A stretch of DNA of 64,000 nt from Isoetes taiwanensis (lineage: Eukaryota > Streptophyta > Lycopodiopsida > Isoetales > Isoetaceae): NCBI GenBank assembly GCA_021234155.1, contig JAJEKV010000083.1:2630241-2694240 (forward strand), given 5' to 3'. The position numbers were made by a program, and so were the translations under genes. Shown one piece after another: positions 20,987-34,084 of the stretch. Position 1 is the stretch's first letter, and each line of letters opens with the position of its first letter. The notes beneath the pieces were generated by a model. That model saw only the letters and a list, made by a program, of their open reading frames with translations, was not told the DNA's origin and ran no database searches.

Positions 20987-23900
20987 ACCATCATAGGCCT
21001 ACTGCACCATGGCCTTGTGAAGAAGTTTCCGTAGCTTAAAAAAAGTTTATGTAATCAAAAATCAGAATGAAAAGTTTCGCTCAAATAGTTTGTACAATGA
21101 AAAGTTTCAGTAATGAAGAAATTCCTGTTCTAGAAAAGTCTCATGTTTCTGTCTCAGTTATTATAAAGAAGTTTTTGTTATAATAAAGTTACTGTAATAA
21201 AAAAGTACCATGTTTCTATTTCTGTTATGATAAACTTCCACAAAAATTATAGTCTACTTTTTCAGCCTTCCCTTGGCCTTGCCTTTCTTAACATTCTTTG
21301 TGCTTACCAAGGTCTCCTGCAATTTGCCCAATAATACACATCAGGAGGGACTGCTGCAAATTGCAACTTGCACTTTGCTGAACCTTTCCGGACTGACCTG
21401 CACAATTGAACACAATTCAAGAATCAGAATTCATGAATCACAAGACAATGAAGTTTGAATCTGCAATTCCACACAATTGCTTACAACCATCATCCAATTA
21501 AATTGGGATTATGTCAACTCCAAAATTACGCCAATCTGCAGTAATTTTCTAGTTTCCTAGGGGGCTTTTGTTTTTTTTTTTTATCTTTTTTTTGGACTTG
21601 ATAAATCACATAAACATTGCAATTCCCATGTGTTTTTTAGATGTGACTTGAAATATGCAAAACAGAAGGGCAAGTTCTTTAAATTCATGACATCAAAATC
21701 TTGGAACATTAAGACGAAAATAATGTATAATCTGATAACATATTACATTATTTTCCGTGTGGAGAACAACCCCAAAATTATGGATACATGAAACGAATAT
21801 CATTAAAAACAATCATATATTCCAATAAAATATTAAGGGGCCAATCCATGTTTTTTCACATACATAGCAAGGTGTGGTTCCATGTCAGCTATTTTGTTTG
21901 GTTCTGGATGTGATTCTAACACTTCACGTATTGTCATACCCATAGCCAGATTATTCATAATAGGTATAAACTGGACCAGAAAATTATCTGCCACAAAGTT
22001 TTTTGGATCATAAGATGGTGATTTAGGGCCTGAGTTTGATTGTAGAAGCATTCAAGAGCATCAGCATCCACTATGGTTATATCATCCTGATTGAAGATAG
22101 CCTTGCCTGTGGTATCTTTCGGATTATAGAACTGCACAACAACAAATAATATATAACTTGATACAACAACAAAAATAAGAATGATGATTAAAAACAATAA
22201 TCCCTAAAATAATTGCCACTGGAAGCCCTTTAACTTCCTTGAATAATGCCTCGTATTTGTACATATGTCAATGGTATACATGGATTCAAAATAATTTTTT
22301 GTGAAGGGGTGTAGCTATATAAGAGTAAGAAATAAAATAAAATGGTCATTATGTTGCATATAAAAGCCAAATAAAAGTAACGAGAAGTTTTAAAGGTGTT
22401 TCACTAGGATTAAATAAATAGCCCTTTTGAACCTACAAATGTAAAGGATTGCAAAAGAATTGGTATATAAAGCCACAACAAACCACGCCAAGCGTGATTT
22501 GGAATCTAATGTTAATGCACCCATGAAAAAAAATTACTTATTATTGAGCAACATATTTAAATTGAACAAGATATTTAAAACAAAATATCCTCCATTTCAA
22601 GGATTCAAAACATACTAAAGCTAGATAAAGCAATAAAATAGGCTAAGAATGAGTGGCTAAAAGAGCACGTGGCTAATCAAATGCAAAGATTCACTAGTTT
22701 ATAAATCACGCTTAGCGTGTTTCAGATTCCCTTTCTTTGACTTTAACTTTTTGGTGCAAATCAGGCTAGGTCCCTCCTATGCACCCAACCCATTGATTCT
22801 AAATCATGCTTAGTGTCTTTTAGATTATCCTTCACAAATTTTTTGAATGCAAATCAAGCTAGCACCCTAACCCAAGAGAATACTAAAGACAGTCTATATC
22901 TTCTAAAGCTATTAAAAAGTGTTACCGTTTAAAAAATTGCTACCATTAGGCAAGGCAGGGACGGATTTTGCTCAGCTCTGCGACTGGGGGCTTCACAATA
23001 GAAGAAACTCTGGCGCACTCTGGCGCCTCACATCTACCTTTCTGGCCTTTCGGCTAACATCTCTCGGGGCTCTAACATCTGCAGACATCTACCTTCCGGG
23101 CCTCACATCTCCCTTCGGCGCGCACTTCGAGCCTCACATCTCCCTAGATGAAGAGCATTTTTGCCACAAACTTGAAGAGCATTTTTTTTTTTTCCTTCGC
23201 TTTTATTTCCCTTTCCTTTTAGAAACTTCTTCGGGCAAGAGCACTCTAGCGCCTCACATCTGCACATCTACCTTCTGGCGCCTCACATCTACCTTCTGGC
23301 GCACTTCTGGCGCCTCACATCTCCGGCATGAAGAGCATTTTTTGCCACAAACTTCTGTAACTTTTTTTCCTTCTGTTTTATTTCCCTTCGTTACAGGAAA
23401 CTAAGCTCAAAATGCTTCCTTCCTTCCTTTGTAGCAGGTCAAAATCCGTCCTTCCTTACTTCCTTACTTTGTTACTAAGCTCAAAATTCTTCCTTCCTTA
23501 CTTTGTTGCAGGTCGTTTGCTGCAGGTCGTTTGTTGCAGGTCGTTTGTTGCAGATCGTTTCCGTCAAAACCTTATCTTCTGCCTTCTGTCTTTCCATCTG
23601 AAACTTGCTCTTTATTCTGACGGAAATAAGCCTTGAAAATCGTATTGCAACCAAGAAGCTTCAGTTCTCCGATCTTCTAGAGATTTTTCTGCCTTCCAGT
23701 TTTCTGTACCCAATCCGGTGCCTTTTACCTTTGGTTTTGAAATAGCCGCTTCATCTACTTTGCTGATGCAATCTGCCTTTTAGGCTCTTCTATGACATCT
23801 GGCATCAAGTCCAACAAGGGATCGATCAAAAAGTTGGAACAGAAAGCAGGGATCGATCAAGAAGTTGGAGCAGAAAGCACAAAAATGGGCGTATCTTGCA

Positions 23901-25342
23901 TTGCATATTCCAGGAGTTTAAATCTGTTCAATGCACTTTGAATCTAGTTTTTTTGGAGAAACAAGCTGAGAATATGAATCAAAGTCTTCATAACGAATTC
24001 AATGAGCACATTTGCAGCATGGAAGGACGAAAGAAAAAGCCTCGGATCGAGGAAGAAATTGCAAGAGAAAGCACAAATAGAAAGCACAGCGTAAGATAGA
24101 ATTTGAATTTGAATTTTCTATTCTATTCTATTCAAGAGTCTTTTATTTAAATTTCTATCTAATTTTTGAATATCCATCAAACCAGTCAGTACGAATCCAA
24201 AAAGCAAATCTGCAGCATGAAAGACTAAAAGCCGAAGTTAGGGATCAAGCACGAAGCTACAAAAGGAAGCACGAAAAGAGGTAAAAAATGAAATCAAGCT
24301 GGTTTTTTATTAAAAAAATGGTTTAAAGAATGCATTATAATTGTGGATGTAGAAATGATCAAAGAGTTCTCAAAACTCAGCTTCACGGATGAGCGAGCCA
24401 TCGGAGCATTTAAGGAAATCTAATACATGGCAAATGCAAGATTGAAGTCTAATCTGGTTCTTAGCTTTTTGCCACGCTAAGCGTGTGTTTCTGGTTGTTT
24501 TTAGTCTATTTTCGATTTGATACATTTAGACAAAAAAATCCTTGTTCTTTAGTTAAACTTAGCTTTTTGGATCATTTTCAAAGATTTTCGAAGATGACAT
24601 ATTTTATAAGAAAAAGAGTTTTTTAGTTGAAAGTTGAACTGAGCTTTTTGGAATTACCTTTTTGGATGAACCTTTTTTTTTCTGAACCTGGGCATATTTT
24701 TTGCATTAAACTAAGCTAAACGTGAAATCGAACTTATTAGATTACTTTTTTTAAGGTGAACTAGACATATGCTAAGCTTGCTTCATTTTTGTTTTTAATT
24801 TATTCCTTTTGCATGTTTCTAGCTTCCTGGAAATAACTAATGAGTTTGGCAAGGTGGAATGTCTTCTAGTTTGGACCAGAAAGCTCAACGTTAGGAACTA
24901 TATATGAATGTTGTTGGAATAATAGGTGGATTAACACTGAGATTTTATCAGACATATAATTTATCAATGAATCGCTTTCTTGTGAACTTGAACTAGACAT
25001 ACCTTTTGCGTTATGTTGCTTCATTTGGTTTTTTTTCTTCTGTTCCATTTGCATGTTTCTTGTATGCCATGCTCAACATTATATAACTCAATTGTTTGTT
25101 ACTTTTTTTTAACCTACTTTTGAAATCAGATGGAATTGCAATATGCACTTTCTTCTTCTCCTATTCTTCTTCTGGAAGGAAAAGCTTGAGTCCCTTATTG
25201 TGGTATATTGTGAAATATTGTCTATTCTCTAATTAATATGGCATTACATTTTCATAATTTTGACACGAAATCTGTGAATTTGAATATGCTATAAAAAACA
25301 TGCAATATGAAATTTGTCCCAAAATTAAGACATAATCCCAAT
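20987..25342. other. AT-rich region with small repeats, no identified gene
   Basis: On the minus strand 21833-22051 (72 codons) and 21955-22197 have plausible coding texture (for example EVLESHPEPNKIADMEPH). They could be downstream exons of the Ulp1-type gene, but I cannot show it. A 31-base segment at 21485-21515 reappears inverted at 25332-25362. At 22700-22870 two related segments of about 100 bases lie in tandem. Dispersed copies of CACGC(T/A)AGCGTG are described in the findings. Confidence 0.4.
23010..23345. repeat. CTGGCGCCTCACATCTACCTT repeat block
   Basis: A 20-24 base unit (ctggcgcctcacatct, with accttctggcgc or ccttcgg endings) recurs eight or so times in two clusters, 23010-23140 and 23250-23330. 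The clusters are separated by a pair of gaagagcatttttt segments. The 161-codon plus-strand frame across it is a product of the repeat. Confidence 0.8.
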
Positions 25343-25362
25343 TTAATTGAATGATGGTTTTA
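25332..25362. repeat. Inverted partner of 21485-21515
   Basis: The reverse complement of this segment (ccatcattcaattaaattgg and following) matches 21485-21515 with one or two differences. It overlaps the end of the last recognised Ulp1 exon, where GAGGTAAAA gives a possible splice donor. The 3.8-kb spacing leaves its origin open. Confidence 0.7.
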
Positions 25363-26575
25363 CCTCACGAGCTTCCTTTGTGCAGTCATTCACAATGAAA
25401 TCCTCAATGAATCTGCGTGCACAAAGAATTGTGAATATGCCACAATCTGAACCATTGTCCTGTTCAGGATTGCGCATTTCAACCACTGGTATTGAGAGCC
25501 GGGTCGGGAAAGCAGCCCCCGGTGGGCCATGAACTTCTTTGTATGAATCGATGTATGACACGAGAACCTTACATTAAAGCAACACCAGCAATTACATTAA
25601 AAAAGCAACACGTAATTGATGCCTTACTACGCTAAAATGGGCGTAGACTCCAGCAGAATGCGGTTTCTGTGTGAGTCAAAATGAAACAACCTGGGGCAGC
25701 TTGTTCCAACACAATTGCAAATGTCTACATCTCCACGATGAGACAACCAAACTCCAATGGCAACTTCAGCAATAATGCAAGAAATGAGTTCAATTTGATT
25801 AAAAGCGAGAACATGTAAATTGACTACTTACTTGGCACATACATGACCAATAGAAGAGCAAGTCCGAGCTCGGTTTGGGAGGAAGCGTTTCTTCCATAAG
25901 GTATCAACATGCCTCAAATATAGTCCAACAGCGGGATGAAAGAACCGGGTGGTACTTACGAGACTCCACGGGTATGAAGTGAGAAAGAATCACGGGTTTT
26001 GGGGACAATCAGCCCTCGAAAACACAATTAAAAAAGGGCACCCAAAGGAACAAGAAACTTACATAAAATATGAGCCGACCGACTCCTCGTTCACCCAAGA
26101 AGCACCCACTTTTCTCGATTGTCAGCATTCGGCACTCGAATGTTGCTACATCTTCCTTGCTTATCACAAACTCACCCATCCGAAGCTGATCCCCAAGACC
26201 ACAAGGGGCTCTTCGTGCAATGGCGGAGACAACAATATGACAAACCTTCAGGAAGTTCGAACCGCTAGATTTCGATTTTCTTTTCTTGGCGATAGGAACA
26301 TGGTGTGCGTGTCTTCAACTTTTCGCAAGAAATCGATTGAGCACAAAATCAGCTTCTAAGGTGAGGGGCGGTTCTAACCCCGGCCTCCACGGCTTCCCCG
26401 GCTATCGTATAAGATGAATGATTTGGCGCGGGTGGGGAGTCCTGATCAACACACTAGAACTCTCGGCCGCTTCAACCCGAGGTCTTTAATTGAGCATTAA
26501 TGCTCAACCCGGCTGCATCTCGGCCGAAAGCTTGGTTCTTGTGGGTTCTGTGGGTCCGGTAGTGCACCCCTTCCG
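25343..26575 (-). pseudogene. Ulp1-type (C48) cysteine protease, 3' half, interrupted gene
   Basis: Read on the minus strand, the 26575 edge continues the frame of 39724-40602 once the retroelement is removed: the frame stays open for about 35 codons past the target site. Next comes ISKEDVATFE, then WVNEESVGSYFM followed by GTAAGT (about 26070), where Ulp1 proteins have W-L-N-D and an exon may end. The catalytic parts are HWSLVV at 25742-25759 (His), FHFDS with its Asp at 25672-25683, and QDNGSDCGIFT at 25430-25462, carrying the oxyanion Gln (25460-25462) and nucleophile Cys (25442-25444). All three triad residues are present. Ulp1/SENP enzymes remove or mature SUMO-like tags; in plants they are also carried by MULE and other transposons. 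Small frameshifts and the inserted element make it non-functional. Confidence 0.85.
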
Positions 26576-26580
26576 CTACA
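26576..26580. repeat. Target-site duplication CTACA, left
   Basis: CTACA precedes the first LTR base (26581) and is repeated exactly after the last LTR base at 39719-39723. Five bases is the standard length for Ty3/gypsy integration. It marks a single insertion event. Confidence 0.93.
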
Positions 26581-28216
26581 TGTGGACGCCCCGCTAAACG
26601 ACGGACGCCGGGCCGCGACACTCGGTGGAAATCCCCATCCGCTCAACAACCGCATGGGCCTTCTTCGCCTACCCCGCGACTCGAGGTGACTCTTAGCGGG
26701 AAGGGAACACGGCGGTGTCTTGCGCCTTCCCCTATGGGCTCCTATAACAGCCAGGTTTATAACACGTAAACTAGCATCAACATATACAAATACTACTCAA
26801 GGATAGTGCATCACTATAAACCAAGGCAAAGATGATAATCACTAACCATAAAACATGAGAGCTCCTATCCCCGCTCGGACTCAGTAAGGAGGATGACCGA
26901 ATCGGGCTAGGCCTCAAGATAGAGCAGTAATCGAAGTCATGGCAATGGCGCAGGGCTGAAACAAGGAACAATGGCTAGGGTTGACCACTCCATCTCTCCT
27001 CATGCATACTTTGCGGATGGGCTAAATCAGGCTCGACAGACTCTAGCCTTCCGGATACGCGAACCCCATGGCATCACCCATCCGGGACTACCTGTGTTGC
27101 ATCTCCCCTCGGGTCCGATGAGGCAGGAAGGGTTGCATCTCCCCTTCCCTGGATCTAGAGAGGTGCCGTGGGCGGCTAGAGAATCGTACACACTCCATTC
27201 GTACCCGCACTGAACCCCCAAACGAGAGCCAAGCCAACACTTGCAGCCTCGAGAGGCGTGGCAACACCATTGCCCAGTGAGGTGGACCCATGCTCGCCCA
27301 CACCTAAGTGACCCACCATAAGCCTAGCCCACTATGGGATCCCCCAAGCCCCCACTGGAGGGGGATCCTCCCACCACTTTCCTCTAGCCCGTTATATGGT
27401 GCTGAGTCATATCATAGCCTCAATAGTCCTGGTGGGCTCCTATGCACAGCCGCAACTAATAGGAACTAAGGGATCTACTCTAGGAGCATACTACATATGG
27501 CTCTAGGTCTCTACCCCCTTCCCAATACAAGAGGAGCAAACAAGATCAACCAACATCCATACTCATCACATTATGAGAATAATCATAAGAAGAACATCTT
27601 AACCTAATCATACAAATCTAACTAATAGTTAGGGTTCCTTGATTAGGGTTCAAGATGTTGAATATGGGTTCTAGGATGGCTCTACTCTAGATACAAAATA
27701 CTAGCATATCTGGAATGCTAATTTCCAGATGAGCTATCACAACCACTATCCTACATACCAAGCCCCCGAAGCTCTCCCTCCAGATCCGTGTGCCTCCATG
27801 GTCTCCCACTCACTAGATGCCGCCCTACTCCAAGAACGAAGTCTACCTCTTTGGGGCTTGCTGCACCAGCCTATGCCATAAAGAACGCCATGTTCAAACG
27901 GGTTCTCGAACGAGTAGGTGAGTCTCTGCGGGTGCTAGGGCTGGAAAGAGGTCTAGGTTAGGGTTTATGCCTATATAAGTTAGGTCCACCTAGGATGCCA
28001 CGTGGCACCAATCGGGTGAGTCCTGTGTGGCGGTGCCCCAATAGGTTAAGGCCACGTGGATAATGGCTTAACCTATGGTTGGCTAAGTTATGAGAATAAC
28101 TTAGCCATGCCCCCTAGTGCCACAATCTATGGTATACAAGGCTATGAAGATAGACTTGTATGGTGACGGATCCAGAATATAATGATTTATGGCGATATTC
28201 CCCCTCGACCGCCACA
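26581..28216 (-). repeat. 3' LTR of retroelement copy 2
   Basis: The left edge TGTGGACGCC follows the CTACA duplication and the right edge is GCCACA, next to the purine tract. It shares copy-2-specific text with 38086-39718, such as caagatcaaccaacatccat near 27541. The TATA box lies at 27972-27977 on the minus strand with the palindrome GCCACGTGGC upstream. Confidence 0.95.
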
Positions 28217-28227
28217 TTCTCCCCTTA
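28217..28227 (-). other. Polypurine tract of copy 2
   Basis: The minus strand reads TAAGGGGAGAA directly before the 3' LTR, in the same place as the tract of copy 1. Confidence 0.85.
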
Positions 28228-29077
28228 GGACAATGCTGTCCTCAGCATTGCGCTAAGGTGACGAACCTACCTTATGCCTGCACAAGCAACAACATGTCAT
28301 AACCTTTAGTTTATTCTAGTAATCAAGTTTTATTAGTTCAAGTCAAAATTTTAGGCTATATTTGTACTTATACAAAATTATATAGCCTTAACACAGTTAT
28401 TTCTTACGATAATTCAAAACATTATTGTAAGAGTTATTAGGGTTCATAATCTAAATTATGGCTCCCCTATCTTCTCGTGAATGCGCCCTCGTTGAAGTCC
28501 ACCTTCTACTTGCCGCAAAAGGAGCACATTACGTTAGTTTAGTTAATAATTTGTGGTTTTAGGGGACCACCCCTTACCTCCTTTGAGCCGAACCATCGAC
28601 TCAAGGTTATCCTACTACCTTGCCCAAGATCATGGCCCTTCGATTTGAGCTTAAGGATCATTTAAGATGCTCCCCATCATCGCCCATGATCGAAGTGCTA
28701 CCTTTGTACTCTGCTACCCGGCGTCGAAAAGTACCCCTAGTGCATCATGCCCCCCCGGGTTTGAAGCTAGGGGAACGCGTCACCATCCCATCATCGCGAT
28801 GATCACTTTAACCTTCACCATGACCCTCCTACGGCCGAAAGGTGTGCGTATCAGCAAGATCGTGGCATAGAGATCATCCGATCGATGTCCCATCATCGCC
28901 CACCATGCCTCATTCCTCACTCACATGACCCTAATGGTCATGCGCACCTCTTGGTGCGTGTGGCCTAGAGAATGCCCTAAAGGTGTATCCCATCATCGCC
29001 CACACGATCCAAGGTTCCCCGCACATGCACCCTAGTAACTAGAATGCATGCCGGGCTTAAGGCTAACTAACAACATA

Positions 29078-30450
29078 CTAGCTAACCCACGGGCAAGTCG
29101 GGTCCACCAAGTGGGAGACGACTCGCCCATCAAACTCCTTCATAAACTCGGGTATTGCTTCTCCAAGTCTTGCTTCAATACCCATGTCGCGATCCTCCAC
29201 GGGTAAGTGCTTCCACTTAACCAAATACTGGAGGAACTGAGACCTCCTAGTCTTCTTGAATGACTTATCAAGAAGCAATTCAGGCACTATTTCTACTTGC
29301 TCCTCCGCCATTTCCAACAAGGTTGGAGTATCCAAAACCTCCTCGTGGTTAGATTGTGCCTTTTAATAAACTTACGTGGAAGACCTTGTGAACCTTGGAG
29401 ATGGGTTGGAAGATCCAACTTGTAGGCTTGAGAGCCCACTCTCCAAAATCTTGAACGGACCAGCCCACCTAGGGGCAAGCTTCTTGCAACTCCCAATTCA
29501 AGCAGCCTTGGCTTGTTTCACCTTGATCTTCAACCGACGCTTATCGCCTACCTTGAACTCCCTTATGGTTCTTCAGGCTTGTCGGCTACACTCTTTCTCG
29601 GGCCGACTTCTTGCTGCCAATAAGTAACCCCTTACTTCTTCCACTAGCTGCCGTGATATCCCCTAACATCTGGCTGACACTTCTACCTTGGACACGTGGA
29701 TTGTGCCGTGTCAGGGGTTAAGCACCGGTAGCCATAATTTACCATGAAAGGAGACATCTGGAGATGACTCGCTGGCTTGTTAATTGTAGGCTAATTCCAC
29801 CAAGTGGATGTACTCATCCCACTTGACCGCTTGTTCCACACATAACTTCAAGCATGTCTTCAATGATCCGATTCGGCCCTTTCCGCCCGCCATCCGTTTG
29901 GGGATGATATGCCGTGCTCATAGAGAGCTTCATTCGAATGGTGCTGAAGAGATCTTGCCAAAAGGCACTCATAAACTTAGAATCTATCGATATTATCTCC
30001 CAGGCATGCCATGGAGTCTAAAAATCTCCCTTACAAATAACTTGGCAAGATCTAACGCGGGTGTCAAAAGAGTCTTGCAAGGCACAAAATGTGCCATCTT
30101 AGATAACTTATCTCTCGACAACCATCAATGCATCCTTGCCTCAAGAGTTTTAGGGAGACCCGTGGATGAAATCCATGCTTATGACCTCCCACTTTGCATT
30201 TGGCACCCCAATGGCTCTAAAGCACTGAATCCGGTTGTTCGCTTTGGTCCGTTGACATAACCGGGCAATCCCAATATATGCAGCTATCCGCCTCTTCATT
30301 CCTCGCCGGGAAGTAGCTACTTTGAATCTTGAAATAAGTCTTCATGAAGCCAAAGATGCCCTCGCTATTGGGCTGTTATGTGTGTCATGAAGAATTAGCT
30401 TCCTTTACCCCTCGATGATTCGGGCACACACAACTTATGCTTGTGATACA
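29078..30450 (-). pseudogene. Integrase and C-terminal chromodomain, copy 2
   Basis: The frame 29078-29335 holds the chromodomain: FLQYLVKWKHLPVEDRD, with the aromatic and basic residues of the Y-L-V-K-W-K block. Upstream on the minus strand are ERxNRIIEDML near 29850-29880 and VISMDFIHGS, with the first catalytic Asp at 30171-30173. The zinc-binding part runs to about 30450. In chromoviruses this domain binds methylated H3 and directs insertion into heterochromatin. A small deletion near 29990 disrupts the second-Asp block that is intact in copy 1 (SDRDSKF). Confidence 0.87.
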
Positions 30451-30467
30451 AAAAGTTGCCTTCCTTC

Positions 30468-31720
30468 TTATAATGCTTGAAGGCTTCCCGCCCTTATCTG
30501 TTCGGGCTTCCTTGGAAAGACTTTCCCATACCTCCTTGAAGTCCACATCTGTTGGCAAGGACTCCTCAATCTTCTTGCCAAACTCACTTTCGAAAAGAGT
30601 GGAAACGACATTACAATGCGTCCTTGTGCGAAATGGTCTCCCGGAGAGGGCATCTGCTACAACATTAAGCTTACGTGCTTATATATAATATCAAAATCAT
30701 ACTCCTCAGGAATTCCATCCACCTCCTTTGCCTTAAGTTGAGGAGTGGCTGGGTGAAAAGATAGTGAAGGCTCTGGTGGTCAGTATCCAACTGAAACTTC
30801 CTTCCCAGCAGATAATGCCTCCATATCCTCAATGCCCTGACAATGGCTAGCAGCTCCTGATCATGGGTTGGGTAGCGTTGTTCGGCGCCGTTCATCTTCT
30901 TCGAGTCGTAGGCTTACTACCCTTCCTTCTTGCATCAATTTTGCCTCGTTATCTTGCTTGCATCCGTTGCTACCAACTTATCTTTACTCGGATCCGGAAG
31001 AACAAGCACTGGTGCTGTTGTTAAGGCCTCTTTAAGCTTCTCAAAAGAAGCTTGGACTTTCTCTAACCAATGGCTAGTCCAATCCTTAATCTTCTTGGCC
31101 TTAGTGAGGTCCCACGGAATTTTCCACTTAGCAAAGTCCTTCACGAACTTTCTCGTAATATCCCGCCAACCCGGTAGAAAGCTTCTTACTTCTGCCACAT
31201 TCCTTGAGCTGGCCAATCAACTATTGCCTCAATCTTAGATGGATCTGTGGAGATTCCTCGGATGTTACTACATGCCCCAAGTACTCCACTTTCTACTTGT
31301 TGCAAAGTGGCACTTAGAGAGCTTCCCATACAACCGATGACGTCTCAACTTCTCCAACACTTTCCCGAGATCGCGACAATGCTCCTCAAGGGACTTCTTT
31401 GTAGATTAGGATGTCGTCGAAGAAGACAATAACAAACTCATCCAAGAAGTCTCGAAGATGTCGTTCATGAGGCGATAAGCGTTCTTTGGAGCATTTGATA
31501 GTCCAAAGGGCATTATTGTAAAACTCAAAGTGACCATACCGCGTTAAAGCGGTCTTATGGATATCCTCTTCTTTTATTCTTATCTCGATGGTATCGACCT
31601 CAAATCAATTTTAGAGAATACCTTTGCTCCTTGTAACTGGTCCATTAGATCATCTCGCCCTTGGCAATGCATACTTGTTCTTTATAAATCGCTTATTAAG
31701 TCGGGCGATAGTCTATGCAC
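30468..31720 (-). pseudogene. Reverse transcriptase and RNase H, copy 2
   Basis: Well preserved blocks on the minus strand: FFDDILI at 31404-31424; the RT connection FVKDFAKWKIPWDLTKAKK and EALTTAPVLVLPDPSKDK inside 30935-31216; and RNase H PTHDQELLAIVRALRIWRHY, then DTDHQSLHYLFTQP at 30671-30895, which carries the conserved TDH motif. These are diagnostic of plant Ty3/gypsy. Frame changes between blocks match copy 1 in general position but not base for base. Confidence 0.92.
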
Positions 31721-31978
31721 ATTCTTAAGCTCCCATCTTTCTTCTTTACAAAGAGTATAGGTGCTCAAAAGGAGACACACTTGCTCTTATAAATCCAAGC
31801 TCGAGCAATTCCGAAATTTCGTTTCTTGAGCTCAATCAATTAAAGGGTGCTCATTCTATATGGCGCCTTCTTGGTAGGGTTGTGATCCCGAGCCAATGTG
31901 ATCTCACATTCCACACCTATAAGGTGGCGTTTGCCGGTTCATCCGGAAATACATCCTTGAACTCTGAAATAAGCCTTG

Positions 31979-32470
31979 CTATCTGCGGGCAACCGGATTC
32001 CCCCTTGGGTCATTTCCCTCCTGCTTGCCTGGCTCAACTGATTCCATCCTCAAGATGTAGTCCACCTTATTCTTTTCTATACTCTTCCTTAGCTGCTTCA
32101 AAGAAATACACTGCATGGGAGAATCTAGCTTCTTACCTTTCACTATCAATTTGCCGCCGCCCGGTGTAGTCATGGTGACTTCATTCCGATCGCAATCAAT
32201 CATGGCTTTGGCTGGCTTCAAAATTCCATCCCCACTATCGAGATCATATCTTCCGATGTCCATGACTTCCACCGCTCCCATCGGCCACTTAGCCCCACTA
32301 AGGTCTATGTCAAAGGTGATCCTCCTCCCCTTAGTGTGCGAATGGCTCGTTTGCCATAGCTCTTGGCCTTGGCTTAGACTTCAATACCTTGTTCTTCATT
32401 AGAGCACCAATCTAGGAGATGCAAAATTATGAGAGCTACGTATCTATGAGGACTACATATGGATTACTAT
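31979..32470 (-). pseudogene. Protease region, copy 2
   Basis: The active-site block at 32405-32446 reads IDT, a disrupted residue, then SSHNFASPRLV. The downstream frame 31979-32281 gives KPAKAMIDCDRNEVTMTTPG, and 100 codons stay open. This is the retropepsin-like part that precedes RT in Ty3/gypsy pol. The missing Gly of D-T-G is an indel, also present in copy 1 at the same place. Confidence 0.78.
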
Positions 32471-32489
32471 CTATGATCCCATCAGCCCG

Positions 32490-33900
32490 CGATGATCGGT
32501 CGATTCTCTATATCACGCCTCAATGTTTGCACATATGTGACACTCACCATCTATGAAGTCCACAGGCCTCCTGCTGGTCATCGTCCTCGTCCCGCCCATA
32601 GGGGATTCCCAATCCAAAAGTTACGCCAAAGCTTGCATGACGAATGGGCAATCATGCGTTCGGTGCCCGGGTGGAAGCACTGAAACATAGCTTTTCTCAA
32701 TGCATTTCTGTCTCTTCTCCTTTAAGAACCGTCTAGGAGACGCTTTAAGATCACCGCCCCCGTTGCATTACGTGGCTTACGGTCCCCAAAAGCTTTTTCT
32801 CGACCCTTACCTTTTGCTCCCTCCACGATGGTGTAGGCTGCTGATTGCTTACCCCGATATTGTCCCCGATGCGCAACGAACTCTTACCCCGAAGGTTATT
32901 TGTTTCTCTGCTTTGGAGTTGCCGGTGCCTCCTCCAAACTTATAGCTTTATCTTGACTCACGCCCGACCTTGGGTTGATTGCTCTAACAAGCCTCTTGAT
33001 ATTCTTTGTTCAACCCCTCAATGTAAGTATCCACGGCTTGCCTCTCGAGACTCGGGGAACATGCAGCCCGAGCCTCATAAATTCTTGGTGATACTTAGCC
33101 GATAAGCTATCACGATTCAACTCTTAAAAGCTCTTTGAATCGTCTACTAGTATGAGACCTTGGCACATAGTGCTTGCGGAAAGCCTTCGAAGGTCTTAAA
33201 CTTTAATTGTTTCTCTTGGCTTGTTGGACTTAGCATATCCCTTCCACGGATCCTTCTTGGGTCCAATAAGGTTAGCTGTAGCAACTTTCCTATGTCCTTG
33301 TCTTTCATACCGTATGAGTTGCCAAATTCTTCCATTTCATCAAGCCATGCTTGACCTCCATGCACGATCATCTTTTCCACGAGAACTGGCCGAGCTTCCT
33401 TGTCTTCCATACATTGCTCATAGCACTATCCACCTTTTTTCGATAGTCATCTGTCTTTCTTGCTCTTTTCCTTGCTTTAGGTGTGCGGTATTTGTCCGGA
33501 GCTAGAGCTGTCCTTTGGAAGAGGCATGCGATGGTGGAGCTAGATGATGATGGACTCCTGGTTCTCCTCTTCCTTCTCCTATCACAGCGTTCCCCACAGT
33601 TTGCCCTCCCCTTCTGGCGAGGGACCCGTCACCATCCAGGACAACAAGGTGGAGGTGGAGGACCATCTTCTGTGCATTCATAAGAGGTGTCACCCGGTTG
33701 ATGAGGTGTTGCATCACGGTTCCTCATCTGCACCAACCTTGCGTTGGCGCCTCTGGTGACATATCACGCTCAAAGTCTTCTGTTCTCACGCCAAACAAGT
33801 TCCTTGGTACCCAATTGCGTGGTGGGGTGCTGATCTTGAGATCACGCACTTGAGTTCCTTCTTTGCAAGGTTAGATCATCAATACATTTTATTTGGGTTA
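32490..33900 (-). pseudogene. Gag, copy 2 (frameshifted)
   Basis: Minus-strand pieces match copy-1 Gag: MQHLINRVTPLMNAQKMV at 33502-33717; EKMIVHGGQAWLDEMEEF, LLDPRR and QLKFKTFEGFP inside 33147-33410; and a CCHC knuckle near 32645-32690 whose second cysteine is shifted by one base. It would form the particle shell and bind RNA. Frames change at least three times. Confidence 0.8.
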
Positions 33901-34084
33901 GATGTTGATCAATTTTACTTGTAATTGAATTATCTTTAGTTATAAGAAATCATACAAAGCCTTACATTTGCAAAAGCGGTTAATAGTCATTAATACATAA
34001 GGGTTACATGATAAGGTAGATATATCTTAGCACAATGGGTACAAGAAACATTTAGCACAAAACTTAAGAAAATTTTTCAACTAT

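Noticed and set aside
22919-23404. 161-codon plus-strand ORF
   Set aside because: Built from the CTGGCGCCTCACATCT repeat; the repeated peptide simply follows the DNA period.
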